NCBI RefSeq assembly: GCF_030247195.1 | Contig: NC_080671.1 | Coordinates: 15,326,843 to 15,390,842 of the forward strand | Source: Topomyia yanbarensis | Lineage: Eukaryota; Arthropoda; Insecta; Diptera; Culicidae | Direction: 5' to 3' | Length of the DNA stretch: 64,000 nucleotides | Part shown: in pieces, positions 23,281 through 35,761 of the stretch | Position numbering within the stretch: position 1 is the first letter of the stretch | How the letters are laid out: each line of letters starts with the position of its first letter | Notes under the pieces: model-generated | Databases searched by the model: none | What the model saw: the letters and a program-made list of their open reading frames with translations, nothing else | Told to the model about the DNA's origin: nothing | Position numbers and translations under genes: made by a program

Positions 23281-23923
23281 AAATTTTGGAATATTTTCTT
23301 AGCCTGGCAATATTATTGAAAACTGCTTAAACTTTCTAATTTAGATTTCCCTCAATTACCTTTTTCATGCAGTTGAACTAGATCGGAAGGTAAATATTTC
23401 GATGGATGCTTCTAGCAGTGCAAAAGAAGCACCTATCTTTATTAAATCGGATTTTTCGTTTTTCTTGACGCCAATAGTTCTAATTAAAAATAGCTTTGGG
23501 ACCCTATACGCGGTAGAAAAAAGTTGGACAAGAAATGGTTAACGAAATTCGGAAAAGAGTCCGGGCGTCACTGGAGGTGATTTCAATTCTTGGGTAGCTC
23601 AAGCAAAGATGGATGATAGGTTATGTAAAGAGGCCGCCAGCAGTACTTCTCGCTGAGGCGACCGGGAACCCATCAACTACATAAGTAGGAGAGTTTGCGA
23701 AGACTACACGCGTAGTTATTACCTGACAATCCGGTACGACATTGGTCGACTAAATGATGCTACAAGGACAAGGACAAGAATCTCTTTGTGGGGGCGCAAC
23801 ACGCACTCTTCTAACTAGAGTGAGGGTTATAAAACATGTTAGCAATATGTAACACCACCACGCAAATTAAACTGGAGCTAAGAAACAGACGACCCCCAGT
23901 TTACTTACTAACTTTATTTTTCT

Positions 23924-23988
23924 GGTACTCGAGTAATCGAATCATTTACCTTGGAAAATTGAAGCTCCGAGTAATCGAGTTTGAACTG
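23924..23988. repeat. Second pogo-like terminus nested in the element
   Basis: Read in reverse, this is TACAGTTCAAACTCGATTAC followed by TCGGAGC..., then another GATTCGATTACTCGAG. It parallels the outer end TACAGGTCGGACTCGATTAT and ends at TA. A matching left end was not found, so it may be a truncated related element or an older internal terminus. Confidence 0.5.
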
Positions 23989-24340
23989 TATTGCAAAAGA
24001 CACACCTTATTGAAAAGTTTATGTAAGAATTCTTACACAAATAGCTATAAACAACTGATACATACCGTTAACTCGTTACCAATATGAATAATTAATGAAA
24101 ACCAACTGAAAATACAAATCACACCCTGAAAGTCTGAAAATCGACTAGGGCCAAAATAGGTACATTTACATTTACCATAATAGGAAGATTAACCCTGACC
24201 ATTTTATTTACAATTTCTCCACGAATGAAGCTTAAATTCATAAAATAACTCAAAAAAAAGTTTGATTAGATTATCCGGGTGATTCGATTATCCGGGTTGA
24301 GATTTTTTTGAAATCCCCGGATAATCGAGTCCGACCTGTA

Positions 24341-25100
24341 ATATACTGCCCATAAAAGCATAAGAGTCCCATATGGATTTTTATTTTTCGAAAATCTGTA
24401 GGAGTGTATTCTATATCGTCACTGAATCACTATGCACAAAAATAATTACCAGATTCGTTTGGAAAATTTAAAAAAATACCAAAACTCTCATGTCTATCTC
24501 ATCCATTTGGCTCAATGAAAATGTAAATGTTGAACAGCGTTTTTCTCCGCTTTGTTTTTTCAATAAGAGACTCTTTCGCTTTTATGGGTAGTATAGTGGT
24601 GCTTTCCTATGATGGTGTTGAGAGGGGAGGGGGTATGAGGGATGGATGGAGTGGTGGTTTGAGGGGGTTGTAATGAAATGATCCAAAGGAGGTTCAAAGA
24701 TGGGGGGTATATTAGTGGTGGGGCGAATTATAACCTTTCTCCGTATACCCCAAGCTACGCCCCTGCCAAAATTCAGAAACCTTGTCAGTCAAAAAAAAAT
24801 TGGCCGGAATTAGGGTAACGATTTTCAGAGTGATTGCATAACCTTTCTATATGAGAAGGGCAAAAATCAATTTTAAACTAGTACTGATGTTCATCTTGAA
24901 TATTTTTTTATTTTTTGCGTTTTGACTTCGTCTCATCAGACGACACTAACTTAGTGACAGGACTAAGCTAGCGCCGGATTGGCCGTGAAAGAAGACATAC
25001 TGAGTAGTGGTAGTAGACTTCCCCCGCTAATATGTTGCAATGCATGCACCGAGTGCTCGCTCAAGCTGACATCCTGAATGAAATGGTCGATTAAACATTC
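24341..25100. other. Intergenic DNA with purine-rich stretch
   Basis: About 24605-24720 is G-rich on the plus strand (GAGAGGGGAGGGGGTATGAG and similar). Near 24837 CATAACCTTTCTATATGAGA looks like the end of a common repeat. No gene recognised. Confidence 0.4.
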
Positions 25101-25104
25101 TACT

Positions 25105-26225
25105 CATTTGAGAAGGAAGGAGGCCAGACTGATCGGTCTAAAGGTCCTTGCCTTTTCATAAGTGACGCGGCCACCTTTGGGAATGAATTTTACAGTTATT
25201 TCCCGCCACGCTAATGGAATGTATCCTGTTGCAAGACTACAAGGAAGAACCTTTTTCAAAATTTGCTTGAAGTGATCATATCTTCTTTGAAGAAGAACTG
25301 GAATGATTCCATCTTTTCCCGGAGACTTATACGAAGCAAAAATTGCAATGGCCCATTTGATCGATTCGGTTGTTACAATTCTACGGGCAAATGCCCAAGA
25401 ATCAGAACTATCTGAAAAGAACTCTGACCCAGTCGACAGTGATGGCTCCGTACAGACTGAAAAGTTGTTGACTAAGCCATCTTCGTCAAATGAGTAATCA
25501 CCATTAGCAGTTTCAATCGAGCTGACATGAAAGTCTTTCGATTTCGAAAGTAGCTTTTAAATCTAGCCTCGTTGAGACTTGAGATATTTGTGCATAGGCT
25601 TTTTCAACCTCTTCGTTCGGAGGATTGAAGGGCATTTCGGTAGGCTTTACGAATCAAATTAAATGCATCCAACCTGTCCCGATTCCAAGCTCTTCTACAT
25701 AACTATTTGAGTCAAACAAGTTCGATATTTCACCAAAAGGTTCCTCTTGAAGCACGCATAACTCTAAGCCGACAAGCCTCTTGATATGCTGGTACAATGA
25801 GTTTGTTTTGTCCAAATCACTTGGAGATTTCATCGTTGGAAGATCCCCATGAAACCTATTCGCCAAATCCTCTTCCGCAAGGTCCCAATCCGTACATTTG
25901 GGATTACGGTATGTACTTATTATCAGATAAAGACGGTTCAAGCTCGTTTGGTACGAGCCAGTTTGACAGCTGATGTGTAATACTGTCAAAGCAGAAAGTT
26001 ACATCAAACACATCTTGCCTGCCAGATCGTGCAAATGTTGGGCGATTTCCTACATTAAGTATATGCAGATTTAAACTGCTTAAGTATTCCACTAATTCGG
26101 TGCCTCTAGAATTGAGATCTGAGCTGCTCAAATTATATGGTGGGCATTTGCTGATTATGACGGAAAACCCTGTTCAGCTACAATATGATATTACCCTTTT
26201 GAAATCATCAAAAGGGTATGCCAAA
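25105..26225 (-). mobile_element. LOA-like retrotransposon fragment (endonuclease, linker, N-terminal RT)
   Basis: On the minus strand: DFKRVISY, then SSDLNSRGTELVEYLSSLNL and NRPTFARSGRQDVFDVTF (endonuclease), EPSLSDNKYI, and the linker with RDRLDAFNLIRKAYRNALQS. The RT start is well preserved from about 25490 down: ASYKSPGKDGIIPVLLQ, LATGYIPLAWREITVKFIPK, then FRPISLASFLLK, after which a stop and loss of similarity mark the break. The catalytic YADD part is missing, so the copy is dead. Confidence 0.85.
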
Positions 26226-27464
26226 CAACAGACAGCTCAAATAACGCGAGTTGTAAGGTCAGATAGAAGACTAGGTTAACACTGTTCGAAAATATACATG
26301 CATTTCACGTGGATTTGTCATGCCATTTTTGTTGAAAGCTACCAAGATCGAGTTAACTGGCTTTCCAACATAGAAGTTTCCTTTATGGAACTACGGTTCT
26401 TGAACCAAAGCTATGGATGCTTTTCCTTCCTGCTTAGAAGCTTCTCCTTCCTTTCCTTTGCTTCATACAATCTGAATTGATACACAGCGAGGCCTGAGTA
26501 TAAATAGCGCAAAACAGGGTTCTGCAAGATGCAATCTGAATTTTTACCACTCGAACTCCCTTGTGAACAATCCAAGTCTCACTTGTAACGAAGCCCACTT
26601 TTTTGTTGCAATAAAAAAGTTGCAATCAACAGTAAGCGGGTACATGACATGTAGGCTTGCCAGCAATGTGCTGACGTGCAAATCATGGGTAATTCATACC
26701 TTCGTACTAAATTTAGTGTTTCTATTTGTTTCGACGATTAAAGATATCCACTGTAACTAGCGTTTTGACTAAAATCAAAATCATTTTCTTCACATGATGT
26801 CACTTGATACAGGGACAATACACATAGACTATTCCACATTCTCTTACTCAAATTGTTACTTCGTGGACTAATCATACTATCCCTAAAATCAACGACCACA
26901 GTATTTCTTCGCAGCAAACGAAAAAAAACCATTTGTTGACAGAGAGATTTTCTCTTCGCAAACAAAATGGCATTAGTTCCGAGAATTATGGTTCTATTCC
27001 TTCTCTTTATATTCTACAACTAATTTGATATCGATGAAACGAATATCAAATAGATGAACTGAATATTTTCATGAAGATTTTTTCAAGATTGTTCTACTTT
27101 AGATGTTAAAAAAAATGGACTGGACGCTCAGACAAACAAGAGCTAACTAAATTCATTGAAATCAAGTTATTGCAATTAGTCTGATTAGATTTCGCTGGAG
27201 CAGTGGTACCAGGAACAATTTCAGTTAACGGTGAGAAATAAACTGAAGCAGTGCATAACCGTAGAGTGTGGACTCGAGGTACACTGTTTACTACCTTGTC
27301 ATCCTCAGTTTGTGTTAGATTCAATGCTACACGTGACGTGAACTCACGAAATTGGAAGTGCTTTAAGATGTCCGGGACTAGTTAAGAGTATATTTGTCGT
27401 AAGATTTAATGAAAGTACATCTAACAGTTGAATATAATCGATAGCAAAATATGCGAGGAAAACC
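26226..27464. other. Intergenic DNA downstream of the 27.5 kb P450 gene
   Basis: No gene recognised. It holds the second copy of the dispersed block described at 23207-23280 (here 27167-27240). Confidence 0.45.
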
Positions 27465-29006
27465 TTATATTTTATCCACCTTCAGCCAGAGCCCTTCGGC
27501 AGGTGCTAGAATGAAGCTTTTCGGGGTAAAATCCAACGGCACCGTCGATTTCTCTCCGCTGCTAAAACGAAAACTCCTCAATAGTAGAGCCAGCCCGATG
27601 CGAGCTTGCATCAAACCGAACCGCATACCGACGCAAATCCGGGGTCCCTCACCAAACGGTGTCCACGCGTACGGGTGGCGCTGGGCGATTGCGTCTGCAG
27701 TAAATCGGTCCGGATCGAACCTTTCCGGATCTGGAAATATTTCCGGATCGTGGTGGACAGCATACACGGGAATCATAACGCTGGTCCCCGCCGGTAAGGT
27801 AGTACTGGTTCCCGGAACGAGGTAGTCTTTGGTTACGATACGGAAGTGAACTGGGACCGGTGGATATTTACGTAGAGTTTCTAGAATATGACAAGCAAAG
27901 AAGTATGAGGGTGATTGATCGGAACGCGAACAAGTATAATTACCGTGCAGAATTTGGTCAATGTAGGACATCTCCATGATTGCTTCGTAGGTCAATTCCC
28001 CGCTATGTTTATTCAGCACCTCCTGAACACATTGTCTACCTTTCTCTTGAATATCCGGATTAATTGAGAGCTCGTACAATGCCCAAGTCATAGTGGTAGA
28101 TGATGTTTCGAACCCGGCTACGAAAAACACAAAAGCTTGCGCTGCTATTTCATTGAATGTTAGTGGACCTAGCTCCGAATTTTCACTCTTCATCATAGCG
28201 ATTAATAAATCCATGAAATCGTTTCGACTGACATTATTCTTAACGCGATAGTCAATGGTCTCCCGAACGACGGCTGTGAAAAAATCCGCCAACTCCGGAA
28301 TGACCTGCTTCAAGCGCAAAAAGCGCGAAATCCGCGGAGCTACCATGCACATAATATCTTTCATGCGGTTCCGGGGATCCTCAAAGTGCCGTCGTCCCAT
28401 CCGTCTAAACTGTGCATTTGGATCCTTCATCGAGTTGCACTCAATCCCGAAGGCACAGATTCCGATCACATCCGTCGTAAATCGTGCGAGCAAATCCTTC
28501 AGTTCAAGCTCACTCTCCATTGAAACTTTCTCTTCCATATAGTCACTGAACTGTTTACCGGCTTTGATCATCGCCGGGTACATCATTTTCATTTTACCCG
28601 ATGTGAAGGTCGGTGAAAGCTTCATCCGAAGATTACGCCACTTTGTGCCCTCCTGATTGAACAGATGAGCCGACAGGGGATCATCCCTTTCATTGTAATA
28701 CGTACCACGATCATGAAAGTACTGGAAATCCTTCACGAAGATGCACTTCAACAACTCCAGGTCGATTGCCAGCGCGACCGGTTTGATGAAAAAGTAGTGA
28801 CCGGCGAATGGGTACTGGCCCTTGAATTGGTGATAGTACTTCTGCAGTTTTCGTCCCATATGAATGGACGGATCCAGATTCCGTTCAAAATTGGGCGGAT
28901 TGTGGGGCACATTTCGGTCCGCCCAAAATGTGAGTTGTTTTCGCAGGCGATAGTATCCGTAAGCCACCAGTAAGGCAACGGTGGCGAACAGCAGAAAGAG
29001 ATCCAT
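27465..29006 (-). CDS. Cytochrome P450, CYP6 family (lineage B), complete, 492 aa
   Basis: Exon 1 is 29006-27944 and exon 2 is 27880-27465. The 63-bp GT-AG intron is a multiple of three and has no stop, so the unspliced frame also reads through. Spliced, the protein is 492 aa. It starts [19 protein letters not shown] (signal anchor). WxxxR is W123-R127, AGFETSS begins at 297 (T301), ETLR is 355-358, PDRF is 411-414, and [10 protein letters not shown] carries the heme ligand C437. All are intact. Oddity: after the hinge it reads [12 protein letters not shown] and lacks the (F/Y)GN found at this place in every other P450 here. I chose the ATG at 29006 because it starts the hydrophobic anchor; the open frame extends about 90 codons upstream but only from a TTG and across a likely 5'UTR intron. 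A microsomal monooxygenase; substrate and subfamily unknown. Confidence 0.95.
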   Translation of the reverse strand: MDLFLLFATVALLVAYGYYRLRKQLTFWADRNVPHNPPNFERNLDPSIHMGRKLQKYYHQFKGQYPFAGHYFFIKPVALAIDLELLKCIFVKDFQYFHDRGTYYNERDDPLSAHLFNQEGTKWRNLRMKLSPTFTSGKMKMMYPAMIKAGKQFSDYMEEKVSMESELELKDLLARFTTDVIGICAFGIECNSMKDPNAQFRRMGRRHFEDPRNRMKDIMCMVAPRISRFLRLKQVIPELADFFTAVVRETIDYRVKNNVSRNDFMDLLIAMMKSENSELGPLTFNEIAAQAFVFFVAGFETSSTTMTWALYELSINPDIQEKGRQCVQEVLNKHSGELTYEAIMEMSYIDQILHGNYTCSRSDQSPSYFFACHILETLRKYPPVPVHFRIVTKDYLVPGTSTTLPAGTSVMIPVYAVHHDPEIFPDPERFDPDRFTADAIAQRHPYAWTPFGEGPRICVGMRFGLMQARIGLALLLRSFRFSSGEKSTVPLDFTPKSFILAPAEGLWLKVDKI

Positions 29007-29023
29007 TGCGACGCGTGGCGAGG

Positions 29024-29126
29024 CTAGAACTGAGAAATAATATTTGCTTCTATATTGTAAAATAATATATACACATCGAGGGGACTTATCTATTTTGAGA
29101 TAAGACTTCTTTGAAAAGAATTTTAC
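29024..29126 (-). other. Candidate 5'UTR intron of the 27.5 kb P450 gene
   Basis: On the minus strand the donor GCAG/GTAAAA lies at 29126, and the acceptor TTCTCAGTTCTAG with a pyrimidine-rich lead ends at 29024, 18 bp before the ATG. This is a prediction from splice consensus only. Confidence 0.45.
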
Positions 29127-29289
29127 CTGCATGAGTTGTGCTGCTATGGTTTGATGATTTCGGAACTGTCGTTCAATCTCAATAATGATACTGTTAACGT
29201 GGCTTAAGCTAGTATGATTCAGTGTGCTTCGAAACTTATTGAGCGATATGAAAACTGCGTGTAATGCCGCTCGGTCTGCCAATCACCTA

Positions 29290-30165
29290 CTGTTTGTAAA
29301 CATACTGGTAGTGAGCGAACAGTGAATCATGCTGTAACTTCGTGTGATATACAAATACTGCTACAATCAGTGCCGGGTAGTATGTGACCGAATAAGAGGA
29401 ATGAATTGAATGTATTTTACTATCACAATGCGCATGCCCCATCCCATGCCAAGAGGTATTAACCCTTTTGTTACTCAGCGTTTCGGAAGGAAACATTTTG
29501 TTTCGCGTGTACATTGCGCGTAAAATCCGGGTTCAGTCAAAAATCCACGCAACAAAAAATATTTAAAATAATAAAAAAATAAAAAATGTCAACAGAAACA
29601 TAACATTTCGATAGTATTCCGAGATTTTTATTGCATAGCTATAGAACTTCAATAAATTACCTCATTTGATTCTAAATTTGAAGCATATAATGTTAAATGC
29701 AAGTATATATAATTACAATAGACACCTTCCGCGGGCTTGTATACCAGAAGGATATTTTTGTTTTGTTTAATTTTGCTATTATAATTATTTTTTCTCGATT
29801 CGTTAGTGTTCAGACTATTGAAAAATTGTGTAGATCAACTTCTGACATTTCAACAACTTTTTGAAAAACGTATAGAAAAGTGCGTGTAGGTTCATGGAAA
29901 AAATTTTCTGTGATATTGACTTCTTGAAAAAGTTGTATTTCAAGAAACTATTGTTGAAATGTTTAGCTGTTTGAAGCAAGTTGTTCGTAGATGAGTGTAG
30001 AATATTTATTTTAATTTACAGATAAACTATCAAAGTGTATACAGTAGTTTATCAGTAAATTATTGTATCAGTACTGTTCAGTTGGATTGTTGCGGGTTCG
30101 GCAAGCCAAAATTGCCACTGCGACCACTATTCAGGTTATCTTTAGTGGCTGCCCCTGTTTGCTCT
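29290..30165. other. Intergenic DNA, nothing recognised
   Basis: Very AT-rich. Loosely inverted copies of CATTTCAACAA and TTGAAAAAGTT around 29845-29965 may form a hairpin, but no element end was found. Confidence 0.4.
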
Positions 30166-30170
30166 ACATG

Positions 30171-30545
30171 TTACAAATTGCCCGAATCCAATGTAGTTGG
30201 AAGCGAGTTGTTTGTTTGTCCACATGTGTCGTCCCAACCGTGTAGTACTTTATTAATGTAGCTGAGTATCCGTTTGGGACAGGTATGCCGTATCTCGTGA
30301 GGCGTCATAAGATGCCTTCCGAAGTATCGCTCCCTTCGAAGAAGTAGTACTGCACACTGGCAGAGAATATGTTCCGAGCTCTTGGGCTCGTAGTTACAAA
30401 ATCGACAAATTTCATCTTGACTTTTGCCAATTTTTTGACGTACGTCTTTGTTTTCGATATGGGGGTGCACTTTTCAAATTCTACAAAAATGGTATGTAAC
30501 GAAAAGTGGTCCAATTTTAAACACATATAATTCTGCGATCTCACG
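30171..30545 (-). mobile_element. C-terminal fragment of a LOA-like retrotransposon
   Basis: The minus strand encodes CRFCNYEPKSSEHILCQCAV followed by LLRRERYFGRHLMTP. The CxxC...H...C pattern and the following Arg-rich/LTP stretch are the usual tail after RNase H in LOA-type ORF2. It is short and has no RT. Confidence 0.7.
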
Positions 30546-30549
30546 ATAA

Positions 30550-31076
30550 ATTTTCAATTTTTTCAATTTCGACCCGAAATACTTCTAAGAATAGATTCCA
30601 ATAGATAAATCCAAAGATTTTTGATATCATGGCATTAAAAATTTAAATAATGTACAACCTAGTCAAAATATCGCGCATTAACACACAGAAGATAGCGCTT
30701 CCCAAGTCCGGCACGACAGATTTGTGTATCTGGCATGCTACGCTTCTATGAATGACGTCGTCATCGACTATTTAAAGAACAGATTTGGCCAGACAAGCTC
30801 AGTAGCCTGTTGAACGGAAGGCGGAGCAGATCACTGCGCTGTGTGTTTTCATAGTCAGTGTAGCTGAGTTAGAAGTCCGTTACACTGGCTGTGGAGGCAC
30901 GCTACCCAGTTCCATCCAACACGCGACTGAACTGGTCCGTTCAAACACTATGCTTTCTTTCTATATTAGAGCTCCTTTTGCAAACATGGTTAACATAGTG
31001 TCATGGTACTAGTTATCTCTTTCGCTCTATCCATCATCATCAGCGTCGACTCATTTTGCTTTGTGCGTAAATTTAA
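30550..31076. other. Intergenic DNA, nothing recognised
   Basis: No gene or element end identified. Confidence 0.4.
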
Positions 31077-31084
31077 TTTGTTAG

Positions 31085-31326
31085 CAGGGTTACCATATTC
31101 ACAGATTTTTCTGTAATATCACAGATTTTTTTTTGCAATTTTTGATCACAGATGGCAGATTTTTGGCATTTTGATGAAAATTTCGCAGATTTTTGGAAAT
31201 ATTGTGATTTTTCACAGATTTTACGGAAATTTATCACGGATTTCACAATTTTTTTCCTGTTTCAGTTATCACAGATGGTAAAAAGATATTTTTGAACGAA
31301 ATACAGATTTCAATGTGGCATCCCTG
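31085..31326. mobile_element. hAT-like MITE, 242 bp, with perfect 8-bp target duplication
   Basis: The ends are CAGGGTTACCATAT and ATGTGGCATCCCTG (inverted, imperfect). TTTGTTAG flanks both sides exactly (31077-31084 and 31327-31334). An 8-bp duplication and CAG-type ends are characteristic of hAT elements. The interior is a run of CACAGATTTTT-like units with no coding capacity. Confidence 0.85.
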
Positions 31327-31334
31327 TTTGTTAG

Positions 31335-31825
31335 CGATTGCATGCGTAACCTGCATGATAGCAATCTGTGCTTTCGTTGAGCAAAGACGAAAACTTTCTT
31401 AGCAACAAATTTACGCGGATCGAAGGAAAGCACAACGAAAGTTTATTATTTACGTTCGATCAATTCATTGATTCACCGGCTCGGGTTTTTTACCACATAA
31501 TTGATTTTTTTTTTACAATTTTTTAAAGCTGATCTTGTGCTATAAATATTTAGTTCCAAATATTAGTTCGGGCACGGTTTTCTGTCTTCTTTCTTCAGAT
31601 CTTCTCAAATAAGTTTAATCGGATTCGATCACCTATTACAAATAAAACAATCTGACAACCAAGAAGGTTTGGTTCAATATGTAACATTCGATGTTGATTG
31701 GTCGTGCCTAAACTATACTTAAAAGATATATTTTGTTTTATTATTACTCTAAATGTACTAAGAAAATAAATATTTTACATTTAGTAGTATAGTCCTATGT
31801 CTACAGTTCGTGCAACCTTATAGGG
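31335..31825. other. Intergenic DNA and 3' flank of the LOA element
   Basis: No gene recognised. The part next to 31826 is likely the 3' untranslated end of the LOA-like copy. Confidence 0.4.
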
Positions 31826-32844
31826 CTACCCCTTGTAGTTTTTCCGATGATACTTAGCAGGACAATGTCCCGTAAATAAACCTGTGATTATACGTAAGTC
31901 TTTACGTTTTAGATCCATTAGTTTTGTGGTTGTATCTGGATGTATGAATTGCTTAGCTTGTCGAGCGCCTTCTACGTTACGCCAGTCGTTTAGTAGTTGG
32001 TCTCTTACCCAAGCCGAAAGTTCTAGTTTAATGGCACAGGTAGATATACCTAGAAATGGTTCTGGTCCAGCAAACGTGTTTGATGAACCACGCCTGGCTA
32101 ATTCGTCGGCCACTTCGTTACCATCGATTCCTTAGTGGCCAGCTACCCAGAATATCATTACTTTATTCCGAGTTGCCAGCTGTTGTAAAGATGTGATGCA
32201 CTCCCAAACCAGTTTGGACTCACATTTCGACGACCTTAATGCCAACAGTGCTGCTTGGCTGTCCGAGAAGATTGCGATTTTTGCATGTCTGTAGTTTCGT
32301 TTCCTATAGACCTCCGAGCAGATGTATATTGCACATACCTCTGCCTGGAAAACTGTAGGCCACTTTCCCAATGATATCGCTTCTTTAATTCTTGGTTCGT
32401 AGACTCCCGAGCGAGTCAGCTCACCCATTTAAGCACCATCCGTATAGAATGATATTGTACCTTGAGGCAGTATAGGACCTCCTACATACCACATGACATG
32501 TCGATCCACTATGTGGACCTCATATGAGATATCGAAGTTCGGTTTAGCCTCCAATTTTATCTTGAACTGTTGTCAAGACAGGGTTTAGTTTGAGTTCCTT
32601 TATTATACTCAGTTGACCGTTTAAATCCCCATCAAATAGTGGTTTACCCTTTAGCACTCTCAGAGAGCCAAGTCTCGCCTCCCTCATAACATGTTTGTGC
32701 AATGAAGGTAGATGAAGCATGGCTTCCATAGATGTAGTGGGTGTTGATTTCATAGTGCCTGGGATAGAGAGGCAGGCTAGCCTCTGAACTTTAGTTAGTT
32801 TAGCTTGGGCGGTCTTTTGCTTAACTTTGGGCCACCACACAATG

Positions 32845-35761
32845 CACAGTGGTCCAGGAAGCGAAATTAGCGGGAAACAATTGTTAACGTATTCATCTTT
32901 AGGTTTAGAGATTTGGTGCCTTAGAAAAAAATATTGTGTGTGACAAACTACATCTTTTGGCTGAAACGATTTTAGGGTTGTCCTTAAAATGTCAAAGTTG
33001 TAGACATTATTTCAAATTATAGTTCAGAGCGAATGATACTTTCTTCTGCAATATTCTAGAACAATCAATTCTGAGCAACTTTGTTGAAGATACTAACTTT
33101 GTATCTCAAACCATTTTCATTTGGCCTGTGTTAAGCCAAAGAGGACCAAGCGCCATTTTGAGGTACTTTATCTAAAATCGCTTTAACATCCACTGTAACA
33201 CCAGGAACTATAATATCTATTATGTTTTGGGAGCTCAAATAGCAAACAAAAGCAAGCAAGTGTTCTTTGACTTTCTACGTAAATGGTAAGTTATCGAAAA
33301 ATGAATTTTGGTACGAAAAATACACGAAAAAAATTATGGCGCTTAGCTCGGTTTGGCTTAACGCAGGCCATTTTATAGTGAGTTCCATATCATAACTTAG
33401 GGTGTCTTTTAAAAAAGAAGTTTTCTCCGTACAGTTTTTTAATATGATTTTTCTCACAAAATTACACTTCAGAGTACTTTTAGAGCATGATTAGAGCCAA
33501 CTTTTGCTGAAGGAAGAAAAATTTTATTTGGTCCGGGCCAAAAGTTATACTTAATTTTCATTAAAAAATACGCCCTTTTCAAATGTCGATATCTCAAAAG
33601 GGGCAAACAAAAATTGATAATTTTGATTGCATTTGAAAGGCTGTACTGTTGCCTACAATATATTGAAAAATTGGAGTACGCTTTTTTGTCTTTCTCAAAT
33701 AAATCAAATTTAAGTAAAAGCATTTTTGCGTATAATCCTACAGCGCTCATATTAAAAAATATTTGTTTTGGGCAGATTCTGTGAAGTCTTGTCAAAACTT
33801 TTCAAGGATCACATACATTTGCAGGTTTTTCATATTGCAAATAGGGTGATGACCCTATTTTGGGCTCACTCGTTAGGGTGGCGCACTCTATCATTAATTG
33901 CTCGATCTATGTACAATCGCTGAAATGCATATAAATTATGATCAATGCGTTAGGGTCAATATATTTGCTTTCCTGAGAACCAGTATATTAAATAACTTGT
34001 ATACGAGTGCAATAGAAACTAGAATCGCTTTCCTCTTACTTCCACCCTACCATACCACCAACAAACATAACGAAGCTATCGAAAATGCAAATATACACTG
34101 AAGTCTTTTAGGCGGTTTTTTATGCGCGCATCCCCTACATAAAGATGCCTAAGTGTACAGTATATAAAATAATTAAAGACACCCTCGTTCTTTTCTATTT
34201 AATCCCATTACCATTACTAGACTGCCACACTTTATTACGACAACTAACTTATTCATTTTTTTATTTGTTGGCTGTGAAACGATAAATCAAAAATTTTAAA
34301 AGAATGCTCATCGTACAATACAACAAACCTTTCCTATGACAAAAACTACTGAAATGATGAAGTGGTGTCTAATTTTTTACATACTGTATATAGGAATTGT
34401 TGCATTCGCGCAATTCTCTGTTTTCATCTTCGTCGATGAATCTTTGATCATACCCATTGATTTTTGTAGTAGAAGATTAGTTTGATGATTTAATAATCAC
34501 AAAAAGCGCGTCTTTTAAAGATTACTGCTAGTGTGTGTAATACTGGAAATTGTTACCAAACATCTTAGCTGCAATGAGTCGAACTCTCATCAGTTCCCCA
34601 TTTGATAATCAAAATCATGCTTAGTTTCTGGGTTTCAGTATTGCACTTGATGTACTCAATTAAGCGCTTTGCAGAGTGGTCTACCAAATCTACGACAGTC
34701 ATTTTAAAGTACTTGAATGATTCTCTTATTTCATTTAAAAATATATTAAAAACTATGTTGAATAATTTGTTGCGTTTATATAACAGAAGGATATCAGATT
34801 TTTTTTTACTTAAACAATACTGTTATATGAAGTTCAATTTTGTTTTTTGGTTTGAGGTTAGTAGATTGCAGATCTTGATACTGCTACCTGCTAAAACCGT
34901 TCCTGCAAATGAACGAAATCGATTGAAAATTTGTTTAGATTTTGGGAAATCTTGGCAATAATTGGAAGCAAATTATAGGTCAAGTCATTGGTGATTGGTG
35001 GTCTTTACCCTATCTGCATTATGAAAAGCCTGCAAATGTATGTGATCCTTGAAAAGTCTTTAGAAGAATTCACAGAATCAGCGTAAAACAAATATTTTTT
35101 TTAATATGAGCGCTGTAGTATTATACGCAAAAATGCTTTTACTTAAATTTGATTTATTTGAGAAAGACAAAAAACTGTACTCCAATTTTTCAATATATTG
35201 TAGGTAATAGTACAGCCTTTCAAATGCAATCAAAATTATCAATTTTCGTTCGCCCCCTTTTGAGATATCGACATTTGAAAAGGGCGTATTTTTAAGTGAA
35301 AATTAAGTATATCTTTTGAACTAGACAAGATAAAATTTTTCTTTCTTCAGCAAAAGTTGCCTCTAATCATGCTCTAAAAGTACACTGAAGTGTAATTTTG
35401 TGAGAAAAATCATATTAAAAAACTGTACGGAGAAAACTGCTTTTTCAAAAGACACCCTAAGTTATGATATGGAACTCACTATAAAATGAAAACGGTTTGA
35501 CAAACAAAGTTAGTATCTTCAATAAAGTTGCTCAGAATTGATTGCTCTAGAATATTGCAGAAGAAAGTATCATTGTCTCTGAACTATAATTTGAAATAAT
35601 GTCTACAACTTCGACATTTTAAGGACCACCCTAAAATCTCTTCAGCCAAAAGATGCAGTTTGTCACACAAAATAACTGTTTCTAAGACACCAAATCTCTA
35701 AACCTAAAGATGAATGCGTTAACAATTGTTTCCCGCTAATTTCGCTTCCTGGACCACTGTG
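32845..35761. mobile_element. Transib-like DNA element, 2.9 kb, long inverted arms, 5-bp duplication
   Basis: Both ends read inward as CACAGTGGTCCAGGAAGCG, and CAATG flanks each end (32840-32844 and 35762-35766). CACAGTG starts and 5-bp duplications are the signature of Transib elements, whose ends resemble the RAG recombination-signal heptamer. The arms are long: about 0.75 kb of the right arm (35010-35761) matches the left arm (32845 to about 33860). The left arm is longer because it holds a 247-bp insertion. The central part has no recognisable transposase, so the element is non-autonomous. Confidence 0.8.
33123..33369. mobile_element. 247-bp element nested in the left arm of the Transib-like element
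   Basis: The ends read GGCCTGTGTTAAGCCAAA and, inverted, GGCCTGCGTTAAGCCAAA. ATTT flanks both sides (33119-33122, 33370-33373). The matching right arm at about 35480-35495 has CATTTTATAG uninterrupted, i.e. the empty site, so the insertion and its 4-bp duplication are directly visible. Confidence 0.8.

Larger units (their letters stand above)
22306..24338. mobile_element. pogo/Tigger-like element, 2.03 kb, TA target duplication
   Basis: The left end CAGGTCGGACTCGATTATCC is matched by its reverse complement at the right end (24319-24338), each flanked by TA (22304-22305 and 24339-24340). The left end continues into a tandem array of the 16-bp unit ATTCGATTATCCGGGG (to about 22412), and the right end holds two degenerate units. 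A TA duplication with CAG-starting inverted repeats fits the pogo branch of Tc1/mariner. No transposase was recognised between the ends, so it is non-autonomous. Confidence 0.75.

Noticed and set aside
27465..29282. A single 605-aa P450 with a long N-terminal extension
   Set aside because: The frame starts at TTG, crosses a good 5'UTR intron, and also includes the coding intron read in frame. The real start is the ATG before the membrane anchor.
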